From assembly GCA_014218235.1 (NCBI GenBank), contig CM024755.1:97382948-97446947 (forward strand): a stretch of DNA of 64,000 nucleotides, written 5' to 3'. The notes below the pieces were generated by a model. It was given only the letters and a program-made list of their open reading frames with translations, made no database searches and was not told the origin of the DNA. Source of the DNA: Colocasia esculenta (taxonomy: Eukaryota; Streptophyta; Magnoliopsida; Alismatales; Araceae). A program made the translations under genes and the position numbers. How positions within the stretch are numbered: the first letter of the stretch is position 1; every line of letters begins with the position of its first letter. Positions 44,899 through 56,895 of this stretch are shown here, one piece after another.

Positions 44899-44903
44899 AC
44901 GAC
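44899..44903. other. Target-site duplication ACGAC, left copy (C2)
   Basis: It equals 63085-63089 on the other side of C2. The first 8 bases of the 5' LTR (TGTAAGAC) are missing here, explained by a deletion between two GAC words. Confidence 0.8.
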
Positions 44904-44969
44904 CCGGTTTCCTGGCTTCCATCCGGTGTCGTGGGATGACTGGCAACTAACGTGTCCTAGTTGGGTGAC

Positions 44970-45265
44970 GCATTGGTGTCGCGTAGGGGTGCCCGATGCG
45001 ACAGTCGTCCATGTCGCAGCAAGCTTGTGGGTCGCGTTGTGGTTGCACCCTGGCTCTCCATCACATCTTCGTGTCGCGCCTGGTCAATGGGTCACAACTG
45101 CTTTATGTCTCTTCGGTTGTCTGATGCCTGTCAGGTTGGAAGGCGTGTCAGTACGGCCTGTCGTGTTGTCACGGCACCCTTGGGGGGTGTGTTCGTGTCA
45201 CGGTCTATTGATCAGTCGTTTTAAGGTTGTTAACGCGACGGGGCAGTCTGTCGCGTTCTGGGCGC
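44970..45265. repeat. CGCG palindromic-motif island (C2 5' LTR, proximal)
   Basis: Contains GTCGCGTAGG, GCGACAGTCGTC, GGGTCGCG and, at 45250-45260, GTCGCGTTCTG, the same 11-mer as in LTR families D and E. Confidence 0.75.
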
Positions 45266-45639
45266 CGGGGGCTTAAGGCGCTGGCCGGCCACCCCATCCC
45301 CCCTCTCTCTCCTCTTCTTCCGTTTCCCCTCTTCTCCGGCGTTGGGGAGGCTCCCCTCCGGCGATTCGAGCGTGGAGCGGCCGGCGAGCTCGTGTTGAGC
45401 GGCGGAGCGGCATCGTGGAGTGAGGAGGGGGTGGCCGTGCGTCATGAAGGGCTCTATGGGGTTCGGTTCTTAGTTAATGGTAGGGATTTCTTGTGCCCTT
45501 CTCGATCCGGGTGGATTGGGAGCCCCTCGTGATTTGTAGATAGCTTTACAGCTTTCCCCATGCTCCCCTCCCCCGTGTGTGAATGTGTGTATCTTCGTGG
45601 GCGGCCTGGGATTGAGGATCCGGCTGGTCTGCCTCCCGG

Positions 45640-45910
45640 ATGATGTCGCAATGGCTCGGCACGTCGCGACATCAAAGGAGGCGTCGGCCCCATCGGGCGC
45701 GACCTTATCGCGATGCGGTTGGCGGTCGTGATAAGGCTATTGCGCCGCGCTTCCCGGTCGCGACAGGATTACTGTCGTGGCGCTTTTCTGGGTCACGATA
45801 GGGTTGCTGTCGCAATGCCTTGTCCCATCGTGATAGGGCTGTCGCGGTGCCCTCCCACATCATGCTGGCATCGCGACGGCCTGTGGGGGTGCGACAGCAC
45901 CTGTGTTGCC
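45640..45910. repeat. CGCG palindromic-motif island (C2 5' LTR, distal)
   Basis: Alternating GGTCGCGACAGG, ACTGTCGTGG, GGGTCACGATAGGG, GCTGTCGCAATG and GGCTGTCGCGGTG occur, many with CpG decay. Confidence 0.75.
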
Positions 45911-48359
45911 TCGAGTGTTTTCCGTGGCCCCGGTTGTGTGTCGACGTGTGCCCCAGGGCAGGCCTTGCCCTTAGGACCTTCTGGTAGGGAACGCGGTTGG
46001 TTGTCTTCCTACGTTTAGTGACCGAAGGTGACACCTTTGTGGCCGTGTCCTAGCAGTGATGCCAGGAGGGTCACGTCTGTCTGATAATCGATTGACTGGC
46101 GGTCAATCGATTATTAGCAGAGTGACGAGTTTCTGTGCTTGCTCCTGGTGTTCTGAGGCTTTGGATTTTTCGTACGTGTTTGGTTGGCCGATGACCCTTT
46201 TGAGGGTTTGTGCGTGCCTCTCACTTGCTGGGCTTGTCGTGGGTCACAAGCCAGTAGTTCGGCGTGGTTTCATTGTGCTTGCCCCGCCTTTCGCCCGGTG
46301 CTTGGCACTTGAGGGCTTGTTCCATTCAGAGGTTGTCTCCATTTCCTGGGACCCCCATCCTCGGACGCCTGTTGAGGGAGTACTGCGGGCTACGAGCGTG
46401 CTCGAGTTGGCAGCCGACAGAGCGGACTCTGGAGTTGAGGGGAAAATGAGGTTTGGACAGCGGCACTGAGTCGTTTGTAGAGCTCTCTTGTCTGGGTCTG
46501 GGACGCCGAGGGGTTCGGAGTGCTTTCCTGGTGTAGACCAGACAGTCCTTTGTCTCTCTGCCTCGCTCTACGTTGGTTCCGGAGCCGCGTAGGGAGGTCA
46601 GGCATGGGGCCGCAGCTTGGCCAGGCTACAGTGTTGTGTGTGTTGTGTGTTCTTGGCGGTTCTGTCTCGCTCTTCTGGGGAGGTTAGAGGCGAGAACCGA
46701 ATGGTGAGCGAAGAGGGTGCGGACGATGCGTCCCCCTCTTAGCTGCCATTGGCGGTGGCTTGGTTGCTATTGTTGTGATAGTGTTTCCTCACGATGTTTC
46801 TAAGTGTTATCCATTGCCTTAGCTTGCACGGAGGTTATAGCCTGGCCGTGCCTAGTTTTCGTGGGCGTCGTTGGTCTGGCCTTGTGCAGACCCATGCTTC
46901 TAGTGGTTTCCGCTTCGGTGTTCACTCGGTTCCGTAGTCTCGTTCTTGGGTGCCAGTCTGTGGTGGCACCGGCGAGTGTGGTTTCCTGACTTGGTTGTGT
47001 GTCCAGGGTCTAGGGTGGTTCTGCTTGTGGGCCCTCGACCTTGTGGAGCTCTTGAGGTGGCCGTGCTTAAGGTGAGACGTCGTTCTCACTTGGTTGTTCC
47101 GTGGTTTTAGCAGGCGTGCCAAGGGTTGCTTCCGCTGTTTGCCTTTGGTTTCTGCGGGAGTCGTGTGTGTGTCACGACCCTGGGTTGGTGGTCGTGACAT
47201 TGCACTGTTCTGTTCTACTGCTTTGTAGTACCCTGCTGTAGGTGTTTCCTGCTTTACAGCTCTCTAGGGTAGTTTCCTATTTTCGGAGTTCCTAATACTC
47301 TGGCTGGTGAGGGACTGGTAATCCCTATTAGGCCTTGTTTGCGAGGCTCACCCCCCCCCCCCTACTTCATTCAGCTAGGGGCTCTTCGTTGCGGGAGCTC
47401 GGTGGGATGGGTTGCGGAGGCGGTCGAGGCGCCGTGTGTTGTCAGCAACAATGAGAGATGAGTGTGGTGAGCTCTTGTAGCCGAGTGAGCTGAGAGTTGT
47501 GTTTTGCAAGTCCTCGGGGTATGCCCCTTAAGGACTGTACCTTTCTTCTTGTATCTGTGCTTTTGCTTGGGACACGTTGTACAGACTTTTGTACATTGTA
47601 CATATTGTTATAGTTATTTTAATTCAGTACATATCTCACTAGACTGTTTCTTATAACCCTTCCGAGTCTTTGAATCCATGGGTGGCGATGCGAACTTCGG
47701 GGCCCTGGCGGGGGTCCGGGAGGTCAGGTCGTTACAGTTGGTATCAGAGTGAGGGTCTACTGAGATTTGTAAGGAAGTAATAACTATAGCTGTCCCAAAG
47801 AAAGGTACTAGTGCGCTGCTGACACCAGCTGACTAGTGTTAGGCTTGTGCCTTTGATTGTTTTACAGGTGTGCGGTTTCCCTGCAAGTTTCGTGTGCGCA
47901 CTGCAGTGGGTTGTAGTTGTTGCTGCGTCGCGTGCGTAGCGAGTGTGGTCGCCCGACGTCTTCGTGCCGTGGTGGCGCGGTTGGTGGTGGACTTGCCGAC
48001 AATGTTCTTCCTCGTATGGAGGAAGGTTGCAAAAAAGTCCAGGTGCGGTGCTCCTGGTCGTCTTCGGTGCATTGGGTGTGTGTGTGCCGCTGAGGCTGAG
48101 AGAGCCTACGTGTGGTGTGGCCTTCACCGGTGCAGAGTTATCTATAGAACTGGTGGAAGGTGTCTCTGCCATGTTGGCTACCCCTTTGTTGTTGGGGATG
48201 CGTGTTGTGGTTGTTATGTGTGTGGTCTTTGGTCTGTGCGTTGTTGTGCGCTGTGCTCTACTTGGTCGGCATTGTTGCTTGGGCTAAGCAGATATTCTGT
48301 GTGCCATGTTGCATCGCTGGTTGAGCACTGCGACACTTGCCTGTGGTTGTTGTCGGCCT

Positions 48360-48985
48360 TGTGCTGACTGGTTGTGAGCTCTGGTGAGGTGCTCCAGGAG
48401 TTCTTCTCTGTTGGTTCTGGCGGGAGTGAGGTTTCCCCAGAACTGTGTTGTGCTCGTTTCTGGTTGCTGTTGCGTTGCCCTCAAGGTTGAGGAGCATCGC
48501 TTGGTTGCCCTATGTTCTGATGAGGTTTCCTAGAACCATTTGATGTTGTCCTGGTGAGGGTTTCTCTCAGGACTGCTGTGTGCTCGTTTCTGCCGCAACT
48601 GTGCTACCTTAGGGTTTGAGGTATGTTGCTTCTGTTGGTTTGGCTGGTGTGTTCTGGAGGGTTTTCACAAAACGGTGCCTTGGTGGTTCTAGTGGAGGTT
48701 CTCCTAGGACTGGCTTCCATTGCTTCTGCAGTTCTTCTTGCTGCAGTGTTCTCTCTGATGGTTTGTGTTCTTTAGTCGTTGGGGTTGTGCATTCTGGTGA
48801 TGGTTCTTCCCAGGATCGCCCTTTGTCGCTTCTAGCGGAGGTTCTTCCCAAGAGTGCTCTATGTTCATTTTGGGCCACCGTTGTGTTGCCCCTATGGTAT
48901 GAAGTGTGCCGTTCAGTTGGGCTGCGTTCTGGTGAGGTTCTCCCAGAACGGCTCTTGGCACTTTTTGGCGGAGGTTCTCCCCTAA
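48360..48985 (+). repeat. Imperfect tandem hairpin array (C2)
   Basis: About ten units of the type TTCTGGTGAGGTTCTCCCAG are spaced 50-90 bases apart, with GTTCTGG/CCAGAAC arms. The array matches C1 3930-4540. Confidence 0.65.
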
Positions 48986-50724
48986 GCTGCCTTGTGTTTG
49001 CTTTGATCGTCGCTGCTCTCTCTCTGTAAAGATGAGATATCGTTGTTGCCGGTTGGATTGTCTGTGTTATAGTCTGCTTGGGCGTTGTTGGTCAAGGCGT
49101 TGTGCGCTTGGCTGTGCGTCTGGCCGCTGCGTTGCCCAGCTTGTCTTGTTAGTCGTTTCCAAGTTTCTCAGCTGCACTGGCGGGACTTTATGTGTCCCTA
49201 GGGTGCGGGTGGTTTGCTTCGTTTTCCTCGTGCCCGGAATGCTCTCACAGATGGTGGTCTGGTGAGTGCCATAGGAGCTTGGCTGGCTGCGCTTCCTGGG
49301 GAAGCATCAGTCTCGCGTTGTGGTTTTGCTTCTTGCGCATGGAAGAGACTCGTTGGGTGTGTCTCCTTCCTCTATTTTTCGTTGGTTACTCAGGGTGGCG
49401 ATGATCCACTGTGTTGTTGTGTTGCCAAGGTGTGCTTCGTTGCGACCTTCTGGTGGAGTCATCTTCCCTTGAGTTGTTTTTGGGTTGAGCTGGTTGCTCC
49501 CCTCGTGCTGTCATTTCCTTGTGGTACCATGGGTCGGTGGACCTGTTCGTGCCGTTTGTCATTGTGATTGTTTCTTGCTACCTTCCTGGACAATTTGGGG
49601 CATTGGATCCCTGTTGGTTTAGTGCGAGGTAGTATCGTTTTCTTGTTGGGCCGCTGGCATGAGCGTTGTTCCGCTGTGCATTGGTTTTTCGTGGTTGGCT
49701 TGCTCGTGTGAGCATTATTTCGGTGAGCACTCCATTGTGCCTCGGCTTGTGCCTTGGAGGCTTTTCATGTCGTCGTTTTGGTATTTGGCCTCTCTATCGG
49801 TCGCGATAGAGGTGGTGCTTTCTGCTCTTGTGCGCCAGGGAGTTGGCGTGGTTTTTGCTCCCCGTGCGGCAGAGTCGGTGCTCTGTGTTTTGGCTGTGTT
49901 TTTAAAGCCAACGTGGTTGTTGTGCTCTTGATGTTGTCAGCTTTCCGTGTGCTTCTGTTGTGGGTCTCTAGTGGAGAGTCCCCATTTAGTGGGCCCTGTG
50001 TCATCTCGTGCCATTGGTGCAGTTGTGTGTGCTGCACCTTGGGCGTTTTTTGATGCTTTGTGTTCTGTGCCTCAAGGGCTGGGGCCGGCGTGGCCTGTTG
50101 TGCCCTTTCAGGCTTACAGTCCTTTGTGTGTGGCTTTTGGCGGGTCTCTGGTGAAGAGTCATTTCTGTTAGCGCGTGGTGTTGTTTCGGCCGCTGGTGCG
50201 CCTGCGTTTCACTTTGCTTAGTTTTGGTGCTTGTGGTAGCACCGTGTGCTCGTGCTCGAGTGTTTCAGTTTTGTGCCGTCTGGAGCCTTGGTGCATTGTG
50301 TTGTACCTTGGGTGGCTCCTGGTGTTTGTGGTAGAACCATATGTTGTGTCGTGTGTCGGATCATGAGATTTGTGCATCGTTTTACGAGTTTGCTCGGTGT
50401 TGGAGGCATTGAGCATTCCGCCTCTGGGACACTCTGTGTTGGCCTGTGCCTTGTGGTTCTACCGTTACCACTGTGAGGTGGCTGCTTTGCCTTGTCTAGG
50501 TAGCCCTATTGGTGGTATGCCAGGCTTTGGTCGTGTCCCGTGTCCGGGTCTTCCCTCTCGCCTTGGGAGCGAGTGTGTTCAGTTGTGGTACCCTACTTCG
50601 GTTTGGGTCCCTCTAAGGTCGACGTGTTGTCCTCAACCTATGCGTTTGTTTAGGTTCCCGTGTGGTTGTGCGTCTTTTTGGTGGTTGGCACGTTAGTACC
50701 CGCGCTAAGCCCTGTGTGCGTGTG

Positions 50725-50729
50725 GCGGG
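50725..50729. other. Target-site duplication GCGGG, left copy (element D)
   Basis: The right copy at 59291-59295 is GTGGG, one CpG-type C-to-T change away. The empty site in C1 (inverse of CACACCCGCC near 2180) reads GCGGGTGTG, which confirms the duplication. Confidence 0.85.
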
Positions 50730-50879
50730 TGTAATGTCGGGCGTTTCTCGGATCTTTGTGGATCCTTGTCTAGCAGGTTTGGTGGCCAATGTGTGGCCTA
50801 TTAGCTTGTGTTTCAGGTGTCTGCGTGAGTTGTGAGGCTTGGTGGGCCGGCCGTTGGGCCCAAAGTGCTCACAGATCTT

Positions 50880-51080
50880 GTGCTTGTGAACGCGACAGAG
50901 GCGTGCATTGTGATTTGAACACGAAGGCCCTTGAGGTCGCGTTTCTGTTGCCGCTATTTGGCGGTCTTCATCTGCATGGCTACTGCATGTCGCACGCCAG
51001 GCAGTCGGGTGACGTCGGCCTTTGGAAGGCGACAGTCACCCAGGTCGCGATCAGGTCATGATAGAGGTGCATGTCGCGAT
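50880..51080. repeat. CGCG palindromic-motif island (D 5' LTR, proximal)
   Basis: GAACGCGACAGAGG, GAGGTCGCG, GGCGACAGTC, AGGTCGCGATCAGG and TGTCGCGATCC lie just upstream of the TATA-like box. The 3' LTR copy is at 56230-56430. Confidence 0.75.
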
Positions 51081-51454
51081 CCCAACCAATGTGCGTTTTT
51101 AAAGGAGTTTGGCTGGACAGAGCTGTGGGAAGCTCTGCTCGGCCAGGAGGGGAGTTTGCTGTGGGATTTCGGGTGATTCGGCATTCTGGTGTCGTGTTCG
51201 ACGTGTTCTCACCGCGAGGACGACGCCTGAAGTGGGGGAGACGCTGTGCCATGGATGGTTTTCACGTTCTTCGCGAAGGTAGGGTGTTCTACCTTGTTTT
51301 GTGTTGTGGATCGCATGTTAGCTTGTTTATCACTTTCAAAATAGTAGATACCATGTTAGGATATCAATTATAAAGCTTGAAAAATGTGAATTAAGCGTAG
51401 TTTGAATGGTCTGGAATTGTGATCCATGGAGTTGCTCCCTTATTAGGGTTTGCG

Positions 51455-51590
51455 CCTGTGAAGGCGACGGCCCAGGGTGTCGCGTCCTGAATGCGACAGT
51501 GCGACCCGTCGCGTTCATGTTATGAATGCGACAAGTCTATGGGTCGCATTCTGAAGGCGACTTGGTCCCTTGTCGCGACCTCAGCTGAGA
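51455..51590. repeat. CGCG palindromic-motif island (D 5' LTR, distal)
   Basis: AAGGCGACGG, GTGTCGCG, CCCGTCGCGTTCATG, ATGAATGCGAC and GGTCGCATTCTGAAGGCGAC follow each other, in the leader after the donor-like site. Confidence 0.75.
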
Positions 51591-53989
51591 TGTCCGGTTA
51601 TGCATGCTTCTAGTGTTTTGGTTATCCGATTATTGGTATTTGTTGTGCATGGCAATGACAGGTGGAGCCAGTGCACTTGTTACGCTCATGGTGCGTATCG
51701 CTCACGAGGTGGGCATGTTTTATGCGGTTAATGTGTTATGTACGTAATCGACTTAGTGTTTACATAGTATGTGTGGTGCGTTGGCACCCGTAACACTCTT
51801 GGAGCATGCTGTCCATGTGTTGGACATATTGTTTACGTGAAAGACGTGTGGTGCACCTGGCTAGTGTATTATACACGTGGTGTCTACGTGGCTTGAATGC
51901 AGTGCATGTGGTTTGTGTGTGCATGGCATATCGCACGTCATTGTGTTTATTGTATCTTAATTATTGTGGTTATTTCGTGGTATTGTGGCAGTGAGGTTCA
52001 CGTTTGAGCTTAGCCTTGATCCTTTAGGATCTTTTATAGATTATCTTAGATGGATAATTAGTAAAGAATAAGTATGATTATTACGTGATTATTGTGTTCT
52101 GTGTTTAGTGTGGCAGTGGAGGTCACAAGGTGACCGATGACAGACTGTCGTGTTATTATTAATGTGGTTTATGGGTGTGATTGTGTGGGTTAGCTTGTGA
52201 GTCACAGGGTGACTGGAACAACCTATTCCTAACATATATACCGTGATTGGTAATATGAAGTGTTTGTGTATATATCGTGGTTTGAGGTTGCCGAGTGTGG
52301 TGGTCCAACGCCTGTTCCGGAATGCCTCTCTAGTCGGGTACCCCAGGTTCTTTGTGAGCCAGGCACATGTACTTGTTGTGCTTGGGGTTGGTCTCGGTAG
52401 TGTGTGTACCGTCGAGGCCTATGTCGTCTTCCTGGACATCCTCACTCCTTTGTTTGAGTTGTACGTCTGGCTGAGAGAAAGATGACAGTGGGCAGCGACT
52501 AGTGTTTGTGTGTGTGCAGTCGCTCGTAGCGCGCTCGTAGTTGGGGGTACGGACACCGGTAGTCGACACTGGTCCCCAGCTAGTCTGATTTTCCAGTGCC
52601 TCATTTTAGGGTGCTCCGGCCAGAGACCCTAGAGGTGCCAGGCATGGGCCTGCAGCTGTGTGTCTAAAGGTGTGGTGTTAGTTGGTCTCCACAGTTGTTT
52701 TACTTGTTCTCGTGGAGCGGCAGTTGGACCTTTCATCCATGACTGCAACACTGAGACGTAGTTCTTGTGTTGTGTTATTCAGGTTGGACACTGGCCTGAT
52801 CGGCCAGTAGTTCGTTCCCGTGTGGTGGCGTCATCCCTTTCCGACTCGTGCTTAGCTACCGGATGTGACTCGTGTGTTTGTCACTAGTATTTGAGGTTTG
52901 ACCCATTGAGGTATGCCCAAGTGTTGGCCCAGTTGTGACTATGGTTCTAGTTTGTGGTGTGCCCATGTGGTGGCACAGTCTTGGTTATGGTAGGTGAGTG
53001 TTGACTCACCAGATATGGTTTGACTCGCTTTGGTGTGCCCTGCTATGGCACTGGTTTACTTGTGGCCTTCGTAGTGGTACCTCGTGTTGGTAGGTACCTA
53101 TACCCCATGTGGGTAATGGTTTGTAGTAGTACGCCGTGTACTAACCTTTTCAGGTGTTGACCCGGAATTTGTGTTTCGTGGAGGTCGTGTGGTATGACCT
53201 TCCACTCGTTGTGTTTTAACCTTTCTGAGGTATGCTTCTGTATATGGTTTTGGTATGTGATGGATTGGCCGATGTAGCCAGTCCTGCCGCTCTGTGTGTG
53301 GTTTTCGCCGTACCGTGGTTTAGGGCATAATGGACCCGCTCTTGGTAGCAGTCCAGATACCCAAATGTTTAAGGTTTGCCTGTGAGGCTCGAGGCCTAGG
53401 CATTTCAGTCATGGAGTGGACTAGTGGTGTGGTGCTAGTCCTGTTGCTCTTTCTTACTTTACGAGGTTGTGTTCAGTTAATGTATTTATATTTAATTGTA
53501 ATTTATATACAAATGTTGTGAGCATGAAATGGTTTGGCTATTGGTGTTGCCAGTGAGACTCTTTGTAGTTGAGGTGTCTGTGGTTTCAGTGTTGTTTTAG
53601 GTAGCCCCTACTGAGCCTGTGACTAGCTGAGGCTCACCCCCCTATAGTTCTTTTCAGGGTCTACCGTTTGTGAGACTTGCGAAGGCGTTGCGGTAGACTT
53701 GCACCACTAGCAGTAGTGCTAGTAGTGTGGTGTGAGGTCGTGCTCCCTCGAGGTATGCCCCAGGTAGTTGTACTTTTTAATTAGACATGTAATAATGTAA
53801 TGGGACAGTTGTAAATTGTTATATGCAGATATGAGCACATGTACTTTCTTGTGTTTTATACTGTATAGTTGTCTTTTATATTCTTACTGGACGCTTGTGT
53901 GAGATATCCCTTGCTAGACTTTGGTCCGTTCGCGGGAGGCGGATCTAGATATGGAGCCTTAATGGGCATAAGTATTCCAGTCCGTCATA

Positions 53990-56078
53990 GTTGGTATCAG
54001 AGCTGGTCCAGTTAGAATATGAAAAGACATTGAAGTTACAATGTCCCAAAACATGGTTTAATGTCCACTGCTGGTAGTAAGTCTCCAATTTTGTGTAGCT
54101 GTAGTGTGGTTTTTACGTGAGTTTTTGGCGCATAAATTGTATGTTTCTGTTTGTTAAGTTGGCAATGGTGAATAGTTGTTGAGGTACAGCTAACAGTGTG
54201 ATTACTAGTATGAGTTGTGTGGTTATACCAATATGCCAGTTGGCAGTTAAACGTTTAGCTGTTGCAAAGTTTCCAGTTATAGAAATTAAAGAGATTGATG
54301 AATTCAGTTATGGAAATCAGTGAAAGTGTTTTAGTGAGGACCAGAGTTAGTAGAGACAGGTATAGAGTAATAATGTGATGAAATAGTAGAGGATAATATT
54401 ATGACGAGGAATAGAGTAGTGTGATCAAGTAAATGCATGAGTTGCGGCTGAAAATTCTGACAAAAGCAGTTAATGTATTTGAGATTTGTGTGGATAAATA
54501 TTAAGAAACATTTTGATTAGCGATGTGTCAGGTTTGAAATGATTAAATGAGGTAATTTAGTTTAAGATATGGTGTTAGCAAAGAGAGGAACAGTAATGCG
54601 TGGCAGTCAGATGAAGTGTGTTTTGTGGTTAGAGATGGGTGCAGTGAAGAGTTTCAGAATAGTGTTGTTATGAATAAAGATGGTAATAGAATGTTTGATA
54701 CAGAGATTCGTGTAAATATGTACAGAGTTAAGCAACTGGGTAAAGAAAGAATAAAGGAAGAGCAGCGAGCAGTCAGATTTTCCTGAGAATTTCATAAGGA
54801 AGAAATTTGATTAGTAAGTGGCAGTGGATAAGGATTTTGCGGAAACATTTGTATAAAATTATAGTGTTAAAGATAAGTGCAGTAATGCTATCATGTGTGC
54901 GCTATTTGTGAGCACAGGAAAGTAAAGTTTGTGTCAGAGGTAGATTAAGGTCAAGGCAAGGTAAATTATGAATGGACATTTGTGAGTGAGCTAAAATAGT
55001 AGAATTGTTTGTATTTAGTAACAGATCAGTAACGTAGAATAGAGGGGTCAGGCAGAATCAGACATCGTGTTTGAGGGAAATAGTTCCAGTCTATGGCGAT
55101 GGTAGTATTTTAATAAGAAAGATTGTAGTGAAAGTGGCACAGTGAGATTAATCAGTTAGCAGAATAGTTAAAAGAAATGCTTTGCAAAAAAATGAAATTA
55201 TGTTGTTGGCTGTAAAATTAAAGTTCAGCATTATTAAATAAATGAAGAATATGGCAGATTATAGAGCAGCGATAGTCAAATGGATCAAGAAAAGTGCAGC
55301 GTCAGTCCGGGAATATGAATTAAGGTAAAATATGTTGACAGTGGTATGCTAAAATTTAGAGGTTGAGCAGGTGGCTCAATCAGAGTAAGAAAAGCAGACT
55401 GGAAACAATATTGTTTATTTTTTTCAGTGGTAAGTAAATAAATAGAATAATTTTGAAAGTCAGTAAAGTAGAAATTGAGGTCAGAATTATGATTTTGCTC
55501 AACATTTGGTATAATCAGAGTAGCACAGTGGAAGCGTGGTGGGTCTATAACCCACAGGTCAGACAATTAAAGTATGTGGAAATAGATAAAGCAGAGTAAT
55601 GGTTAGCAGTGATAAGTGAATAATGGAATGGTATTAAGAAATTCGAGAATTTAAGCAAGGTTTAGCACGACGGAACATCTAAAGGTAGCAGAATAAAGTG
55701 AAAGGATTTGAACAAGAAAAATGGCTCTGAAAGAAATGTTGCCAACACAGCCCAGAAAATGTGGAAGTAGGTTGAGTCCAAGGAGATAAAGCGTCATTGG
55801 CAAGGTAGAATCACCTATGGATGAAAGATAAAGGGTGGCAGACTGAATTCATAAAATGGAACAGTTGTGAAATAAATTAAAGAGAAAGGGAAATAAAGCA
55901 AGCGTGAAATTGAATAGATGAATTAGTCAGCACAGATGGTTTGAAAAGAAGATGTAGATGTAAAGGAAGTGTATCCTACTTGCTCTGTATATGGTTTTAT
56001 TTCTTTTTAGGTGATAATTCGATTTACTGTGGTTTGTTTTGAATGTCGAGGACGACATTCCTTTTTAGGTGATAATAA
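53990..56078 (+). other. Interior of D: primer site, purine-rich non-coding DNA, pre-LTR block
   Basis: The primer site is at 53992-54003. Then about 2 kb rich in A and G and poor in C, with stops in all plus-strand frames, contrasts sharply with the T+G-rich LTRs. Two minus-strand frames of 62 and 93 codons are the expected by-product of a purine-rich strand. TCGAGGACGACATTCC at 56046 precedes a degenerate purine tract. Confidence 0.65.
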
Positions 56079-56229
56079 TGTAACATCGCACATTTCTCGG
56101 ATCTTCGTGGATCCTTGTCTAGAAGGTTTGTGGCCAATGTGTTGCCTATTAGCTTGTGTTTCAGGTGTCCGCGCGAGTTGTGAGGCTTAGTGGGCCGGCC
56201 GTTGGGCCCAAAGTGCTCACAGATCTTGT

Positions 56230-56430
56230 GCCTATGAAGGCGACAGAGGCGTGCGTCGCGATTTGAACGCGACGGCCCTTAAGGTCACATTTCTTTTGCC
56301 ACTGTTGGGCGGTCTTCATCTGCATGGCTGTTGCGTGTCGTGCGCCGGGTAGTCGGCTGACGTCGGCCTTTGGAAGGCGACGATCACCCAGGTCGCGATC
56401 AGGTCGCGATGGAGGTGGATGTCGCGATCC
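56230..56430. repeat. CGCG palindromic-motif island (D 3' LTR, proximal)
   Basis: Same motifs as 50880-51080, somewhat better preserved (for example GATTTGAACGCGACGG). Confidence 0.75.
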
Positions 56431-56769
56431 CAACTGCTGTGCATTTTTAAAGGAGTTTGGCCGGACAGAGCTGTGGGAAGCTCTGCTCTGCCAGGAGGGG
56501 AGTTTGTCGTGGGATTTCGGGCGATTCGACGTTCTGGTGTTGTGTTCGGCGTGTTCTCCTCGTGAGGACGTCACGTGAAGCAGGGGAGATGCCGTGCCAT
56601 GGATGGTTTTCGCGTTCTTCGTGAAGGTAGGGTGTTCTACCTTTTTTTGTGTTGTGGATCGCATGTTAGCTCGTTTATTACTTTGAAAACAGTAGATACC
56701 ATGTTAGGATATCGATTAAAGCATGAAAAATGTGAATTAAGCGTAGTTTGAATGGTCCGGAATGGTGAA

Positions 56770-56895
56770 CATGTGAAGGCGCCGGCCCAGGGTGTTGCGT
56801 CCTGAACACGATAGCCAAACCCGTCGCGTTCATGTTATGAACACGACAAATCGATGGGTCGCGTTCTGAAGGCGACTTGGTCCCTTGTCACGACC
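56770..56895. repeat. CGCG palindromic-motif island (D 3' LTR, distal)
   Basis: It contains GTCGCGTTCTGAAGGCGAC starting at 56858, only one base different from the 19-bp palindrome of LTR E at 7735. Confidence 0.75.

Larger units (their letters stand above)
43785..44903 (+). pseudogene. Plant mobile domain (PMD) gene, 5' part
   Basis: Exon 1 (43785-44015) encodes a basic start and then a Glu/Ser-rich acidic tail. Intron 1 is 44016-44361 (TAG|GTAAGA ... TTTTTGTGTAG|GG). Exon 2 starts in phase 0 with the PMD hallmark pieces: VTWDLCWAWYRVLPEAHQ, VDVLYLEALRERWDED, FIMPWGHMIPTLEDVAYLTG, RIFVMYLFGRFLFTT. PMD proteins act in silencing and genome stability as host MAIL1/MAIN members and are often carried by transposons. 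In-frame stops lie at 43842, 44013 and 44620. The exon is cut at 44903 by element C2 and resumes in frame at 63090. Confidence 0.85.
44904..47736 (+). repeat. 5' LTR of C2
   Basis: This is a 2.83-kb LTR ending GTCGTTACA. It has two CGCG islands, a pyrimidine-rich initiation-like region near 45290-45340, a donor-like AATG|GTAGGGATT near 45480 and a run of about 13 C at 47350-47362. Open frames here (up to about 215 codons across the PMD-LTR border) are read-through of GC-rich DNA. Confidence 0.88.
47737..50729 (+). other. C2 interior, left part, with primer-binding site
   Basis: TGGTATCAGAG at 47739-47749 directly follows the LTR. The rest is T+G-rich, with the hairpin-like repeat array at 48360-48985. 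It is collinear with the inverse of C1 from about 5150 to 2180. I see no protein domain. The only frame resemblance between copies is a short patch around 48060. Confidence 0.75.
50730..53989 (+). repeat. 5' LTR of D
   Basis: It starts TGTAATGTCGGG and ends TCCGTCATA, where the last CA has decayed to TA. CGCG islands lie at 50880-51080 and 51455-51590. A TTTTTAAAGG TATA-like box lies near 51097 between them, and a donor-like GAAG|GTAGGGTGTT is near 51279. Confidence 0.9.

Noticed and set aside
44632..45276. A 214-codon frame starting in the PMD exon and running into the LTR
   Set aside because: The second half is LTR sequence read through by chance after the insertion. Only the part up to 44903 is PMD.
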